A DNA stretch of 46,761 nucleotides. It comes from Nocardia thailandica NBRC 100428 (GTDB taxonomy: Bacteria; Actinomycetota; Actinomycetes; Mycobacteriales; Mycobacteriaceae). Numbering within the stretch: the first letter of the stretch is position 1; each line of letters opens with the position of its first letter. Both the position numbers and the translations under genes were made by a program. A model generated the notes under the pieces. The model was not told the DNA's origin and searched no databases. It worked only from the letters and a program-made list of their open reading frames with translations. The stretch is from assembly GCF_000308795.1 (NCBI RefSeq), contig NZ_BAGK01000002.1, positions 1-46,761 of the forward strand, given 5' to 3'. Of this stretch, positions 34,847 through 45,277 are shown one piece after another.

Positions 34847-35146
34847 TACGCCGAACACACAAATGCTCGGCGAGACAGCCCGTTGCGGGCCCGTGAGGAC
34901 GGGCTCACTGTAGCGGGCGCAAGCCCGCGCGGAGGTTAGGAGTGTGTAAGCGCTCCGTTACCTCCGAGCACCCACTACGTCAACGAAGCGGGTGGACAAC
35001 TGGAGACGTGACTGCACGCCGAAGACCATCAGCGCGGCTGGTTCTGAGGATCGTACGGACGCAGTCTTGACGGAGGCGTACGACGAGAGGCTTCGAACCA
35101 CACGAAGGCCGATTCATCGACAGCCGACTTTCTTGAAGGCAGAGGC
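34847..35146 (+). promoter_or_regulatory. Structured leader upstream of gltB (candidate cis-regulatory RNA)
   Basis: Several strong stems: ACGGGCT (34899-34905) can pair with either AGCCCGT (34877-34883) or GCCCGT (34889-34894); a perfect GCGGGC-GCAA-GCCCGC hairpin (34913-34928); a two-part stem CGGAGGT/ACCTCCG (34930-34936 with 34960-34966) enclosing GGAGTG/CGCTCC (34939-34944 with 34951-34956); CACCC/GGGTG (34969-34973 with 34990-34994); and TCGTACG/CGTACGA (35051-35057 with 35077-35083). A 16-codon upstream ORF spans 34863-34913. The competing pairs suggest a switch. I recognise no known riboswitch class. Confidence 0.5.
34863..34913 (+). CDS. Upstream ORF in the gltB leader (leader peptide candidate)
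   Basis: ATG 34863 to TAG 34911-34913 codes for MLGETARCGPVRTGSL (16 residues). It covers the first, switchable hairpin and ends exactly at the base of the next hairpin. No ribosome-binding site is visible; with a start near 34847 the leader before it would be very short, as tolerated in mycobacteria. Translation would disturb the hairpin. Whether it is translated is unknown. Confidence 0.3.
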   Translation: MLGETARCGPVRTGSL

Positions 35147-38100
35147 ATGACGCAACTTCCTGGCCACAGGTCACCTGGACCCATCGGGCTCTACGACCCG
35201 GCATACGAGCACGACGCCTGCGGTGTCGCGCTCGTCGTCGACATGCACGGCCGCCGCAGCCGTGACATCGTCGACAAGGCTATTACGGCCCTGTTGAACC
35301 TGGAGCACCGTGGTGCCGCCGGTGCCGAGCCGAACTCCGGCGACGGCGCGGGCATCCTGATCCAGCTCCCGGACAAGTTCTTCCGGGCGATCCTGGCCGA
35401 GAACAACGCCGCCTTCGAGCTGCCCGCCGCGGGGTCCTACGCCACCGGTATCGCGTTCCTGCCCCAGTCGCGCCGCGAGGCCTCCCGTGCCGCCTACGGC
35501 GTGGAGAAGATCGTCGCCGAAGAGGGCATGACCGTCCTCGGCTGGCGTGAGGTCCCCATCGACGAGTCGTCGCTGGGCGCGCTGGCCCGCGACGCCATGC
35601 CGACCTTCCGCCAGATCTTCATCGCCTCGCCCAAGGGCTCGGCCGAGCAGCTCTCCGGCATGGACCTCGAGCGTCGCGCCTACGTCATCCGCAAGCGGGT
35701 CGAGCACGAGCTCGGCAAGTCCGGCGCGGGCGAGGGCGGCCTCGGCAAGGAGTCGGTGTACTTCCCGAGCCTGTCCGGCGAGACCTTCGTCTACAAGGGC
35801 ATGTTCACCACCCCGCAGCTGCGCGCGTTCTACCTGGACCTCCAGGACGACCGTGTCGAGTCGGCGCTCGGCATCGTGCACTCGCGCTTCTCCACCAACA
35901 CCTTCCCGTCGTGGCCGCTGGCGCACCCGTTCCGCCGGGTCGCCCACAACGGCGAGATCAACACCGTCTCCGGCAACGAGAACTGGATGCGCGCGCGTGA
36001 GGCGCTGCTGCGTTCGGACGTCTTCGGCACCGACGAGGCGGGCAAGAACCGGCTCGAGAAGATCTTCCCCGTCTGTACGCCGGGGGCGAGCGACACCGCG
36101 CGGTTCGACGAGGTGCTCGAGCTCCTGCACCTCGGCGGCCGCAGCCTGCCCCACGCCGTGCTGATGATGATTCCCGAGGCCTGGGAACGCAACGAGAACA
36201 TGGACCCGCAGCTGCGGGCGTTCTACGAGTACCACTCGATGCTGATGGAGCCGTGGGACGGCCCGGCCTCGGTGTGCTTCACCGACGGCACCGTCATCGG
36301 CGCCGTCCTCGACCGCAACGGCCTGCGCCCCGGCCGGATCTGGGTCACCGAGGACGGCCTGGTCGTGATGGCCTCCGAGGTCGGTGTCCTGGACATCGAC
36401 CCGGCCACCGTGGTCAAGAAGGTCCGCCTGCAGCCGGGCAAGATGTTCCTCGTCGACACGGCCGCGGGCCGGATCATCGGCAACGACGAGCTCAAGGCCG
36501 AACTGGCGGGCGAGCACCCGTACCAGGAGTGGCTCGACGCCGGCGTGAGCCGCCTCGCCGACCTGCCCGACCGCCCGCACGTGCACATGTCGCACGACCG
36601 CGTGCTCATCCGCCAGCAGATCTTCGGGTACACCAACGAAGAGCTGAACCTGCTGATCTCGCCCATGGCCCGTACCGGCGCCGAGGGCCTCGGCTCCATG
36701 GGCACCGACACCCCGATCGCGGTGCTGTCCTCGCGGCCGCGCCTGCTGTTCGACTACTTCCAGCAGCTGTTCGCGCAGGTCACCAACCCGCCGCTGGACG
36801 CCATCCGCGAAGAGGTCGTCACCAGCCTCAAGCGCAACATCGGCCCCGAGTCCGACCTGCTGCACCCGAGCGCGGAGTCCTGCAAGCAGATCGCCATCGA
36901 GCAGCCGATCCTGGACAACGACGAGCTGGCCAAGCTGGTCCACATCAACGACGACGGCAGCCACCCCGGCCTGCGGTCGGTCGTCGTGCGCGGCCTGTAC
37001 CCGGTCGCCGAGGGCGGCGAGGGTTTGCGCAAGGCCCTGGAAGCCATCAACATCCAGGTCTCGGCCGCCATCGACGGTGGCGCCCGGATCATCGTGCTCT
37101 CCGACCGCGAGTCCAACGAGAAGCTGGCGCCGATCCCGTCGCTGCTGCTGACCTCGTCGGTGCACCACCACCTGGTCCGCGAGCGCACCCGCACCATGGT
37201 CGGCCTCGTCGTCGAGGCCGGTGACGCCCGCGAGGTGCACCACATGGCCATGCTGGTCGGCTTCGGCGCGGCCGCGATCAACCCGTACATGGCCTTCGAG
37301 ACCATCGAGGACATGCTCGAGCGCGGCGCGCTGCAGATCCCGAACGCCACCGGCGACGCCGCCTACCGTCTTGCGGTCTACAACTACAACAAGGCCGCGA
37401 GCAAGGGCGTGCTGAAGGTGATGTCCAAGATGGGCATCTCCACCATGGCCTCCTACAACGGCGCCCAGCTGTACCAGGTCATCGGCCTGGCGCAGGACCT
37501 GGTCGACGAGTACTTCACCGGCCTGCGCTCGCCGCTGGGCGGTATCGGCCTCGACGAGATCGCCGAGGAGGTGGCCGCCCGCCACCGCAGCGCGTTCCTG
37601 GAGAACCGCAACGAGCGCGCGCACCGCGAGCTCGAGGTCGGCGGCGAGTACCAGTGGCGCCGCGAGGGCGAGTACCACCTGTTCAACCCGGACACCGTGT
37701 TCAAGCTGCAGCACGCGACCCGCTCGGGCCAGTACTCGATCTTCAAGGAGTACACCAAGCTGGTCGACGACCAGTCCGAGCGTCTCGCCTCGCTGCGCGG
37801 CCTGTTCAAGTTCAAGTCCGGGCAGCGCGCGCCCATCTCGATCGACGAGGTCGAGTCGGTCGACGAGATCGTCAAGCGCTTCTCGACCGGCGCGATGAGC
37901 TACGGCTCCATCTCGGCCGAGGCGCACGAGACCCTGGCCATCGCCATGAACCGGCTCGGCGGTCGCTCGAACTCCGGTGAGGGCGGCGAGAACCCGGCCC
38001 GCTTCGAGGTCGAGGAGAACGGTGACTGGCGCCGGTCGGCGATCAAGCAGGTCGCCTCGGGCCGCTTCGGCGTCACCGCGCACTACCTGACCAACTGCAC

Positions 38101-39808
38101 CGACATCCAGATCAAGATGGCCCAGGGCGCGAAGCCGGGCGAGGGCGGCCAGCTGCCCCCGCACAAGGTGTACCCGTGGGTCGCCGAGGTGCGGCACTCC
38201 ACGCCGGGCGTCGGCCTGATCTCGCCGCCGCCGCACCACGACATCTACTCGATCGAGGACCTGGCGCAGCTGATCCACGACCTGAAGAACGCGAACCCGC
38301 AGGCGCGGATTCACGTGAAACTCGTCGCGGAGCCGGGCGTCGGGACCGTCGCGACCGGCGTGTCCAAGGCACACGCCGACGTCGTGCTCATCTCGGGCCA
38401 CGACGGCGGCACCGGCGCCTCGCCGCTGACCTCGCTCAAGCACGCGGGCGGCCCCTGGGAGCTCGGCCTCGCCGAGACCCAGCAGACCCTGCTGCTCAAC
38501 GGTCTGCGCGACCGCATCGTGGTCCAGGTCGACGGCCAGATGAAGACCGGCCGCGACGTGATGATCGCCGCACTGCTCGGCGCCGAGGAGTTCGGTTTCG
38601 CGACCGCCCCGCTCGTGGTGTCCGGCTGCGTGATGATGCGCGTGTGCCACCTCGACACCTGCCCGGTCGGCATCGCCACCCAGAACCCCACCCTGCGTGA
38701 GCGGTTCACCGGCAAGCCGGAGTTCGTCGAGAACTTCTTCCGCTTCATCGCCGAGGAAGTCCGTGAGCTGCTCGCGCAGCTGGGCTTCCGCACCCTCGAC
38801 GAGGCGGTCGGCCGTTCCGACCTGCTCGACACCTCCGCCGCGAAGAACCACTTCAAGGCGAGCAAGCTGGACCTGTCGCCGATCCTGGATCAGCCGGAGA
38901 CGGCGTTCATGAACCAGGACACCCGCTGCACCAAGACCCAGGACCACGGCCTGGACAAGGCCCTGGACAACGAGCTCATCGCGCTGTCGGCCGACGCGCT
39001 CGAGCGGGGTCAGGCGGTGAAGATCGAAACCAAGATCACCAACGTGAACCGCACGGTCGGCACCATGCTCGGCCACGAGGTGACCAAGCTCTACGGTGGC
39101 GCGGGCCTGCCCGACAACACCATCGACATCACCTTCACCGGTTCCGCGGGCAACAGCTTCGGCGCGTTCGTCCCGGCGGGCATCACGCTGCGGGTGCAGG
39201 GTGACGCCAACGACTACGTCGGCAAGGGTCTGTCCGGCGGCCACATCGTGGTCCGCCCGGCGCCGACCGCGCCCGAGGGGTTCGTCGCCGAGGAGAACAT
39301 CATCGCGGGCAACGTGATCCTGTTCGGCGCCACCAGCGGCCGGGCCCTGATCAACGGTGTCGCGGGCGAGCGCTTCGCGGTCCGCAACTCCGGCGCGACC
39401 GCGGTCGTCGAGGGCGTGGGCGACCACGGCCTCGAGTACATGACCGGTGGCCGCGTGGTCATCCTCGGTGAGACCGGCCGCAACTTCGGCGCGGGCATGT
39501 CCGGCGGCGTGGCGTTCGTCTACAACCCGAACGGCACCTTCGCCGGGCGCCTGAGCCCGGAGCAGGCCGAGGCCATCGAGGCCCTGTCCGGCGACGACTT
39601 CACCTGGCTGCGCGACATCATCACCGTGCACCGGGACGAGACGGGTTCGGCCGTGGCCGAACGCATCCTGAGCGACTGGTCCCAGCAGGTGAACCACTTC
39701 GTGAAGGTCATGCCCCGCGAATACAAGAAGGTTCTGCTCGCCATCTCCGAAGCCGAGAAGAGCGGCAAGGACGTGGACGAGGCGATTATGGAGGCCGCAC
39801 GTGGCTGA
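35147..39808 (+). CDS. gltB: Glutamate synthase large subunit
   Basis: A 1553-residue FMN and Fe-S enzyme that, with GltD, makes two glutamates from glutamine and 2-oxoglutarate. Residues 1-24 are a short leader before the catalytic cysteine C25 ([10 protein letters not shown]), the expected cleavage product start. Then come the glutaminase domain (about 25-430), central domain, the FMN/synthase domain ([61 protein letters not shown]), the 3Fe-4S cysteines in [20 protein letters not shown], and the C-terminal beta-helix ([26 protein letters not shown]). Start ATG 35147 has AAGGCAGAGG upstream. A parS-like site lies inside at 38307. It is followed by gltD in the same transcript. Confidence 0.97.
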   Translation: MTQLPGHRSPGPIGLYDPAYEHDACGVALVVDMHGRRSRDIVDKAITALLNLEHRGAAGAEPNSGDGAGILIQLPDKFFRAILAENNAAFELPAAGSYATGIAFLPQSRREASRAAYGVEKIVAEEGMTVLGWREVPIDESSLGALARDAMPTFRQIFIASPKGSAEQLSGMDLERRAYVIRKRVEHELGKSGAGEGGLGKESVYFPSLSGETFVYKGMFTTPQLRAFYLDLQDDRVESALGIVHSRFSTNTFPSWPLAHPFRRVAHNGEINTVSGNENWMRAREALLRSDVFGTDEAGKNRLEKIFPVCTPGASDTARFDEVLELLHLGGRSLPHAVLMMIPEAWERNENMDPQLRAFYEYHSMLMEPWDGPASVCFTDGTVIGAVLDRNGLRPGRIWVTEDGLVVMASEVGVLDIDPATVVKKVRLQPGKMFLVDTAAGRIIGNDELKAELAGEHPYQEWLDAGVSRLADLPDRPHVHMSHDRVLIRQQIFGYTNEELNLLISPMARTGAEGLGSMGTDTPIAVLSSRPRLLFDYFQQLFAQVTNPPLDAIREEVVTSLKRNIGPESDLLHPSAESCKQIAIEQPILDNDELAKLVHINDDGSHPGLRSVVVRGLYPVAEGGEGLRKALEAINIQVSAAIDGGARIIVLSDRESNEKLAPIPSLLLTSSVHHHLVRERTRTMVGLVVEAGDAREVHHMAMLVGFGAAAINPYMAFETIEDMLERGALQIPNATGDAAYRLAVYNYNKAASKGVLKVMSKMGISTMASYNGAQLYQVIGLAQDLVDEYFTGLRSPLGGIGLDEIAEEVAARHRSAFLENRNERAHRELEVGGEYQWRREGEYHLFNPDTVFKLQHATRSGQYSIFKEYTKLVDDQSERLASLRGLFKFKSGQRAPISIDEVESVDEIVKRFSTGAMSYGSISAEAHETLAIAMNRLGGRSNSGEGGENPARFEVEENGDWRRSAIKQVASGRFGVTAHYLTNCTDIQIKMAQGAKPGEGGQLPPHKVYPWVAEVRHSTPGVGLISPPPHHDIYSIEDLAQLIHDLKNANPQARIHVKLVAEPGVGTVATGVSKAHADVVLISGHDGGTGASPLTSLKHAGGPWELGLAETQQTLLLNGLRDRIVVQVDGQMKTGRDVMIAALLGAEEFGFATAPLVVSGCVMMRVCHLDTCPVGIATQNPTLRERFTGKPEFVENFFRFIAEEVRELLAQLGFRTLDEAVGRSDLLDTSAAKNHFKASKLDLSPILDQPETAFMNQDTRCTKTQDHGLDKALDNELIALSADALERGQAVKIETKITNVNRTVGTMLGHEVTKLYGGAGLPDNTIDITFTGSAGNSFGAFVPAGITLRVQGDANDYVGKGLSGGHIVVRPAPTAPEGFVAEENIIAGNVILFGATSGRALINGVAGERFAVRNSGATAVVEGVGDHGLEYMTGGRVVILGETGRNFGAGMSGGVAFVYNPNGTFAGRLSPEQAEAIEALSGDDFTWLRDIITVHRDETGSAVAERILSDWSQQVNHFVKVMPREYKKVLLAISEAEKSGKDVDEAIMEAARG
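38307..38322. promoter_or_regulatory. parS: parS-like site inside gltB
   Basis: GGATTCACGTGAAACT matches the parS consensus TGTTTCACGTGAAACA at 13 of 16 positions and has an intact TTCACGTGAA core (38310-38319). It encodes R-I-H-V-K-L, with the codons ATT and AAA where this gene almost always uses ATC and AAG, suggesting that the DNA sequence itself is under selection. ParB binding is inferred. Confidence 0.65.
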
Positions 39809-39875
39809 ATCGACCCGCGATCAGCAGGCCGGCGCGGCTTGGTCTGGCGAGAATACGGAGGCCGCACGTGGCTGA
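39790..39875 (+). repeat. 19-bp direct repeat at the gltB end and gltD start
   Basis: GGAGGCCGCACGTGGCTGA occurs at 39790-39808 (ending with the gltB stop) and again at 39857-39875 (containing the gltD GTG start). Each copy carries GGAG, a GTG start and a TGA stop. From the first GTG (39801) a 24-codon frame, [24 protein letters not shown], runs to the second copy's TGA. Confidence 0.85.
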
Positions 39876-41340
39876 CCCTCAGGGATTTCTGAAGCACACC
39901 TCTCGGGAGCTGCCCGCCCGCCGGCCGGTGCCGCTGCGACTGCTGGACTGGAAGGAGGTGTACGTCGAGGAGAAGTTCTCGAAGGACACCCTCCAGCGCC
40001 AGGCCAGCCGCTGCATGGACTGCGGTATCCCGTTCTGCCACAACGGTTGTCCGCTGGGGAACCTGATCCCCGAGTGGAACGACCTCGCCTACAAGGGCAC
40101 CTGGAAGGACGGCATCGACCGGCTGCACGCGACCAACAACTTCCCGGAGTTCACCGGCCGCCTGTGCCCGGCTCCGTGTGAGGCGTCCTGCGTGCTCGGC
40201 ATCAACCAGGACCCGGTCACCATCAAGCAGGTCGAGCTCGAGACCATCGAGAACGCCTTCGACGAGGGCTGGGTCACCCCGGTGTACCCGACCCGTCTGA
40301 CCGGCAAGAAGATCGCCGTGGTCGGCTCCGGCCCGGCCGGTCTGGCCGCCGCCCAGCAGCTGACCCGCGCCGGCCACACCGTCACGGTCTTCGAGCGCGA
40401 CGACCGCATCGGCGGCCTGATGCGCTACGGCATCCCGGAATTCAAGATGGAGAAGCGCTTCATCGACCGCCGCCTCGCGCAGATGGAGGCCGAGGGCACC
40501 ATCTTCAAGGCCGGCGTGAACGTGGGCGTCGACATCACCGCCGAACAGCTGCGCGAGCAGTTCGACGCGGTCGTCCTCGCCGGTGGCGCCACCATCGCCC
40601 GCGACCTGCCGATCCCGGGCCGCGAGCTCGACGGCATCCACCAGGCGATGGAGTTCCTGCCCCTGGCCAACCGCGTCCAGCTCGGCGACGACATCACCGA
40701 CGAGAACGGCCTGCCGCCCATCCACGCGAAGGGCAAGAAGGTCGTCATCATCGGCGGTGGCGACACCGGCGCCGACTGCCTCGGCACCTCGCACCGCCAC
40801 GGTGCCGAAAGCGTCCACCAGTTCGAGATCATGCCGCGCCCGCCGGAGGAGCGCGCCGGGTCGACCCCGTGGCCGACCTACCCGCTCATGTACCGGGTGT
40901 CCTCGGCGCACGAGGAGGGCGGCGAGCGGGTGTTCTCCGTGAACACCGAGCGTTTCGTCGGCAAGGACGGCAAGGTCACCGGCCTGGAGGCGCACGAGGT
41001 CAGGATGGCCAACGGGCGCTTCGAGAAGGTCGAGGGCACCGACTTCACCCTCGAGGCCGACCTGGTGCTGCTGGCCATGGGCTTCGTCGGCCCGCAGAAG
41101 AACGGCCTGCTCAACGACCTCGGCGTCGGCTACGACGCGCGCGGCAACGTCCAGCGCGACAAGAACTGGGCCACCAACGTGCCCGGCGTCTTCGTCGCCG
41201 GTGACATGGGTCGCGGCCAGTCGCTGATCGTGTGGGCCATCGCCGAGGGCCGCTCCGCCGCAGCCGCGGTCGACCGCTACCTCGAAGGCGAGACCGCGCT
41301 GCCCGCGCCGATCGTCCCGACGGCGGTCGCGCAGCGCTGA
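39868..41340 (+). CDS. gltD: Glutamate synthase small subunit
   Basis: A 490-residue NADPH-binding flavoprotein that feeds electrons to GltB. Two N-terminal cysteine clusters hold 4Fe-4S centres (CMDCGIPFCHNGCPLGN, about 50-66, and CPAPCEASCVLG, about 100-111). The FAD Rossmann motif is GSGPAGLAAAQ (about 153-163), the NADPH one GGGDTGADC (about 293-301), and GDMGRGQSLIVWA near the C-terminus completes the FAD site. Start GTG 39868 gives MADPQGFLKHTSREL, matching mycobacterial GltD (MADPGGFLKYTHRKL). The start lies in the second copy of a 19-bp repeat. Co-expression with gltB is expected; a strong terminator follows. Confidence 0.97.
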   Translation: MADPQGFLKHTSRELPARRPVPLRLLDWKEVYVEEKFSKDTLQRQASRCMDCGIPFCHNGCPLGNLIPEWNDLAYKGTWKDGIDRLHATNNFPEFTGRLCPAPCEASCVLGINQDPVTIKQVELETIENAFDEGWVTPVYPTRLTGKKIAVVGSGPAGLAAAQQLTRAGHTVTVFERDDRIGGLMRYGIPEFKMEKRFIDRRLAQMEAEGTIFKAGVNVGVDITAEQLREQFDAVVLAGGATIARDLPIPGRELDGIHQAMEFLPLANRVQLGDDITDENGLPPIHAKGKKVVIIGGGDTGADCLGTSHRHGAESVHQFEIMPRPPEERAGSTPWPTYPLMYRVSSAHEEGGERVFSVNTERFVGKDGKVTGLEAHEVRMANGRFEKVEGTDFTLEADLVLLAMGFVGPQKNGLLNDLGVGYDARGNVQRDKNWATNVPGVFVAGDMGRGQSLIVWAIAEGRSAAAAVDRYLEGETALPAPIVPTAVAQR

Positions 41341-41353
41341 TCGATCGAGAACC

Positions 41354-41386
41354 GAAGGCGCCCACGGACTCTCCGTGGGCGCCTTC
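41354..41386. terminator. Strong terminator after gltD
   Basis: A perfect 15-bp stem (41354-41368 with 41372-41386) with a 3-base loop CTC, followed by GTTCGTC. It also faces the S4 gene. Confidence 0.85.
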
Positions 41387-41407
41387 GTTCGTCTCGGGGA
41401 CGCCGAC

Positions 41408-41437
41408 CGCTCAGGCGGTGTCCATGTCGCCTGAGCG
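41408..41437. repeat. Hairpin that shares a 13-bp repeat with the S4 gene end
   Basis: CGCTCAGGCG (41408-41417) pairs perfectly with CGCCTGAGCG (41428-41437). The sequence CGCTCAGGCGGTG at 41408-41420 recurs at 41483-41495 across the stop codon of the S4 gene, so the hairpin may be a copy of that gene end or its terminator. Confidence 0.5.
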
Positions 41438-41485
41438 GGCGTCCTGCGTGGTGACGCTGCGCTGCCGCCTCCGGACGCCGGACGC

Positions 41486-41707
41486 TCAGGCGGTGCCGAC
41501 CACCGCGCTGTGCCCCGCGAGCGAGACGACGTCGCCCGCGCGTAGTTGCCTGCCGCGGCGTAGTTCGACCTCGTCGTTCACCCGGACCAGGCCCTCGGCG
41601 ATGACCAGCTTGGCCTCCGAACCGGAATCGATGAGATTGGCGAGTTTGAGGAACTGCCCGAGCCGGATGACGTCGTCATCGATGGGCACCTCGACTGGAT
41701 CCGACAT
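41486..41707 (-). CDS. S4-domain RNA-binding protein (YbcJ-like)
   Basis: A 73-residue single S4 domain. The S4 core is clear: VIRLGQFLKLANLIDSGSEAK followed by LVIAEGLVRVNDEVELRRGRQLRAGDVV, with the Arg/Lys face of the alpha-L motif that grips structured RNA. Whole length matches the YbcJ group of ribosome- or tRNA-associated S4 proteins. Start ATG 41707. It is divergent from lysX across 73 bases. The RNA partner is unknown. Confidence 0.9.
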   Translation of the reverse strand: MSDPVEVPIDDDVIRLGQFLKLANLIDSGSEAKLVIAEGLVRVNDEVELRRGRQLRAGDVVSLAGHSAVVGTA

Positions 41708-41780
41708 GGGCTAATCACACCACAACACGCCGCAGCGGCCCGCGTGGCGGTTACCCCGGTGGAGCGGCCACACTGGATCG

Positions 41781-44700
41781 GTGACTTCCACGCACACCGA
41801 GGTGCCCCAACCGGTCGACGTCGCTGCGGACCGGCCGGCCGCGCCGGTGCCCCATCGCGGGCACGGCAGGCTCGCCGAGGTACCGCACATCGCGGGCACC
41901 GTACTCGGGGTCTTCGCGGTGGCCATCCTGCTGTGGAGCCTCTCGCCCGCCCTGCGCTTCGTCACGCAGGTGCCGCGCCGCTACATCGACGCGTACTACT
42001 TCGACGCCCCGGACACGAGCCTGGTGTGGGCGGTGGTGATCGGCCTGCTGGCCGGCGCGACCGCGGCACGCAAACGGATCGCCTGGTGGCTGCTCGTCGT
42101 CTACATGCTGCTGTTCGCGGTCGCCAACCTCGCCGAGTTCGTCACCGAGGACAACGTCAACGCGCTGGTCGCGCTGGTGGTGCACCTGGTGGTCCTCGGG
42201 GTGCTGATCGCCGCGCGGGGGGAGTTCTACACGCGGGTACGCCGCGGCGCGGCGTGGAAGGCGCTCGGGGTGCTGCTGGTCGGGCTCGCGGCCGGCTGCC
42301 TGCTCGGCTGGGGCCTGGTCGAGCTCGCGCCCGGCACCCTGCCCGAGGGCATCCAGCGGCCGCTGTGGGCGGTCTACCGGGTGACCGCGGTGGTGCTGGT
42401 GGAGAACGAGCACTTCGACGGGCACCCGCGGGCCTGGGTGAACTTCCTGCTCGGCCTGTTCGGCGCGATCGCGCTGCTGGCCGCGGTCGTGGTGCTGCTG
42501 CGCTCGCAGCGCGCCGACAACGCCATGACCGGCTACGACGAGTCGGCGATCCGCGGCCTGCTGGCCGCCTCGGACGTGGAGGACTCGCTCGGCTACTTCG
42601 CCACCCGCCGCGACAAGGCGGTGGTGTTCGCGCCCAACGGCAAGGCCGCGGTGACCTACCGGGTCGAGCTCGGGGTCAGCCTCGCCTCCGGCGACCCGAT
42701 CGGGCCGCGCTCGGCCTGGCCGCAGGCCATCGACGCCTGGTTGCGGCAGGCGGACCACTTCGGCTGGGCGCCCGCGGTGATGGGCGCCAGCGAGCTGGGC
42801 GCGACCGCCTACCGCCGGGCCGGGCTCTCGGCGCTGCGCCTCGGCGACGAGGCCATCCTCGACACCCGCACCTTCTCGCTGGCCGGGCCGGAGATGAAGC
42901 AGGTCCGCCAGGCCGCCAACCGCCTGCGCAAGCAGGGGCTGAGCGTGCGGGTCCGCAGGCACCGCGACGTCCCGGTCTCCGAGTGGCCGGGCATCATCGG
43001 CCGGGCCGAGGCGTGGCGTGACACCGAGTCCGAACGCGGGTTCTCCATGGCGCTCGGCCGCCTCGGCGACGCGCTCGACGGCGACTGCCTGCTGGTGGAG
43101 GCTGTGCGCGGGGACGACGAGGTGGTCGGCATGCTCTCGTTCGTGCCCTGGGGACGCACCGGCGTCTCGCTGGAGCTGATGCGCCGCGACCCGCGCAGCC
43201 CCAACGGCGTGATGGAGCTGATGATCTCCCAGCTCGCGCTGAACTCCGACCAGCACGCGATCACCCGCGTCTCGCTGAACTTCGCGGTCTTCCGCTCGGT
43301 GTTCGAGGAGGGCGGCCGGATCGGCGCAGGCCCGGTGCTGCGGCTGTGGCGCGGGGTGCTGCTGTTCTTCTCGCGCTGGTGGCAGCTCGAGGCGCTCTAC
43401 CGGTCCAACGTGAAGTACCAGCCGCGCTGGGTGCCGCGCTTCTTCCTGTTCGAGGAGCGCAGGCAGCTGCCGCGGGTCGCCACGGCCAGCGGCCTCGCCG
43501 AGGGCTTCCTGCCGCGCTTCGGCAAGGAGCCCGACGCCTACCGGCACACCGGCACGAAACCCGCGGTGCCCGAGGGCATGGTCGGCCTGCACGCCGACGG
43601 CTCGGCGCCCGACGCGCCCGACGGCGAGGAGGAGCTGCAGGGCCCGCGGCGCCCGGAGCAGGTGCGGGTCCGCATGGACAAGCTGGACCGGCTCACCGCG
43701 GCGGGCGTTGACGCCTACCCGGTCGCCTATCCGCCGACCCACACCATCGCCGCGGCCAGGAACACCCCGCGCGGCACCACCGTCCGCGTCGCGGGCAGGC
43801 TGCTGCGCATCCGCGACTACGGCGGCGTGATCTTCGCGCTGGTGCGGGACTGGTCCGGGGACATCCAGCTGGTCATCGACAAGGCACGGGTCGGCGCGGA
43901 ACGCAGCGCCGAGTTCGGCGAGTTCTTCGACCTCGGCGACCTCATCGAGGTCAGCGGGCGGATCGGCACCAGCCGCAACGGCGAGCTGTCGCTGCTGGCG
44001 CAGGACTGGCGGATGAACGGCAAGTGCCTGCACCCCCTCCCGGACAAGTGGCGCGGCCTGGCCGATCCCGAGTCGCGGGTGCGCCAGCGCTACGTCGACA
44101 TGGCGATCAACGCCGAGACCCGCGAGCTCATGGCCAAGCGCAGCGCGGTCCTGCACTCGCTGCGGGACTCGCTGTACCACTGGGGTTTCCTCGAGGTCGA
44201 GACGCCGATCCTGCAGCAGGTCCACGGCGGCGCCAACGCGACCCCGTTCCTCACCCACATCAACGCCTACGACCTCGACCTGTATCTGCGCATCGCCCCC
44301 GAGCTCTATCTCAAGCGGCTGTGCGTGGGTGGCATGGAGAAGGTCTTCGAGATCGGGCGCACCTTCCGCAACGAGGGTGTCGATTTCAGCCACAATCCGG
44401 AGTTCACCATCCTCGAGGCCTACGAGGCGCACAGCGACTACCTGCGGATGATGCACGTGTGCCGCAGGCTGATCCAGGACGCGGCGATGGCGGCCAACGG
44501 CGCCGAGGTGGCCATGCGCCCCACCGGGGACGGCGGCTACGAGCCGGTCGACATCTCCGGTGAGTGGTCGGTCAAGACCGTGCACGGCGCGGTGTCGGAG
44601 GCCGTCGGCACCGAGATCACCCCGCGCACCGACCTGGACACCCTGCGCGAGCTCTGCGACAAGGCCGGCGTCCCGGTGCAGCACGGCTGGGACTGCGGAC

Positions 44701-45104
44701 AGGTGGTGCTCGAGATGTACGAGCACCTCGTGGAGTCGCAGACGAAGGAACCCACCTTCTACCTCGACTTCCCGACCTCGGTGTCGCCGCTGACCCGCTC
44801 CCACCGCAGCATCGCCGGGGTCACCGAACGCTGGGACCTGGTCGCCTGGGGCGTCGAGCTCGGCACGGCCTACAGCGAACTGACCGATCCGGTCGAGCAG
44901 CGACGCCGGCTCACCGAGCAGTCCATGCTGGCCGCCAACGGTGACCCGGAGGCGATGGAACTCGACGAGGACTTCCTGCAGGCCCTCGAGCACGCCATGC
45001 CGCCCACCGGCGGGCTCGGCATGGGCGTCGACCGGGTGGTCATGCTGATCACCGGCCGCAGCATCCGCGAGACCCTGCCGTTCCCCCTGGTCAAGCCGCG
45101 CTGA
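41781..45104 (+). CDS. lysX: Bifunctional lysylphosphatidylglycerol synthetase / lysyl-tRNA synthetase LysX
   Basis: A 1107-residue fusion. The N-terminal part (about 1-250) has six to seven membrane helices. The middle (about 250-530) is the DUF2156 lysyltransferase domain that moves lysine from Lys-tRNA to phosphatidylglycerol ([52 protein letters not shown]). The C-terminal part (about 615-1107) is a class II lysyl-tRNA synthetase: anticodon-binding OB fold ([15 protein letters not shown]), motif 1 region, motif 2 [15 protein letters not shown], and motif 3 [13 protein letters not shown]. Mycobacterial LysX is about 1172 residues with the same order, and it gives resistance to cationic peptides. 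Start GTG 41781. The Mycobacterium gene is not in this neighbourhood. Confidence 0.95.
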   Translation: MTSTHTEVPQPVDVAADRPAAPVPHRGHGRLAEVPHIAGTVLGVFAVAILLWSLSPALRFVTQVPRRYIDAYYFDAPDTSLVWAVVIGLLAGATAARKRIAWWLLVVYMLLFAVANLAEFVTEDNVNALVALVVHLVVLGVLIAARGEFYTRVRRGAAWKALGVLLVGLAAGCLLGWGLVELAPGTLPEGIQRPLWAVYRVTAVVLVENEHFDGHPRAWVNFLLGLFGAIALLAAVVVLLRSQRADNAMTGYDESAIRGLLAASDVEDSLGYFATRRDKAVVFAPNGKAAVTYRVELGVSLASGDPIGPRSAWPQAIDAWLRQADHFGWAPAVMGASELGATAYRRAGLSALRLGDEAILDTRTFSLAGPEMKQVRQAANRLRKQGLSVRVRRHRDVPVSEWPGIIGRAEAWRDTESERGFSMALGRLGDALDGDCLLVEAVRGDDEVVGMLSFVPWGRTGVSLELMRRDPRSPNGVMELMISQLALNSDQHAITRVSLNFAVFRSVFEEGGRIGAGPVLRLWRGVLLFFSRWWQLEALYRSNVKYQPRWVPRFFLFEERRQLPRVATASGLAEGFLPRFGKEPDAYRHTGTKPAVPEGMVGLHADGSAPDAPDGEEELQGPRRPEQVRVRMDKLDRLTAAGVDAYPVAYPPTHTIAAARNTPRGTTVRVAGRLLRIRDYGGVIFALVRDWSGDIQLVIDKARVGAERSAEFGEFFDLGDLIEVSGRIGTSRNGELSLLAQDWRMNGKCLHPLPDKWRGLADPESRVRQRYVDMAINAETRELMAKRSAVLHSLRDSLYHWGFLEVETPILQQVHGGANATPFLTHINAYDLDLYLRIAPELYLKRLCVGGMEKVFEIGRTFRNEGVDFSHNPEFTILEAYEAHSDYLRMMHVCRRLIQDAAMAANGAEVAMRPTGDGGYEPVDISGEWSVKTVHGAVSEAVGTEITPRTDLDTLRELCDKAGVPVQHGWDCGQVVLEMYEHLVESQTKEPTFYLDFPTSVSPLTRSHRSIAGVTERWDLVAWGVELGTAYSELTDPVEQRRRLTEQSMLAANGDPEAMELDEDFLQALEHAMPPTGGLGMGVDRVVMLITGRSIRETLPFPLVKPR

Positions 45105-45277
45105 GCGAGACACGGGCGACCGGAATGTTTACGGTGGGGTGCCCGGTGGCGATTACTCACTACAGGGCTTCCGCGCGCCCGCCGCCGAGACTCGCAGGAC
45201 GAATTTCGCGTAGCGGGCGTTAGGGTAGGACCTTCGGCACCGGGAGGATGTCGACACTTCGAAAACCGGGATGGGAC

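Noticed and set aside
34847..35146. Known riboswitch classes (glutamine, T-box, c-di-AMP ydaO, cobalamin)
   Set aside because: None of the conserved core sequences I know for these were found, so only an unassigned structured leader is claimed.
35171..39697. A 1508-codon open frame on the minus strand opposite gltB
   Set aside because: It lies in the frame that GC-rich third positions of gltB keep open, and its product is composed of Arg/Gly/Val-rich sequence without any domain. gltB is certain, so this is a shadow.
41751..45113. A 1120-codon minus-strand frame opposite lysX
   Set aside because: Same cause: GC-skewed antisense frame with no recognisable family, fully covered by lysX.
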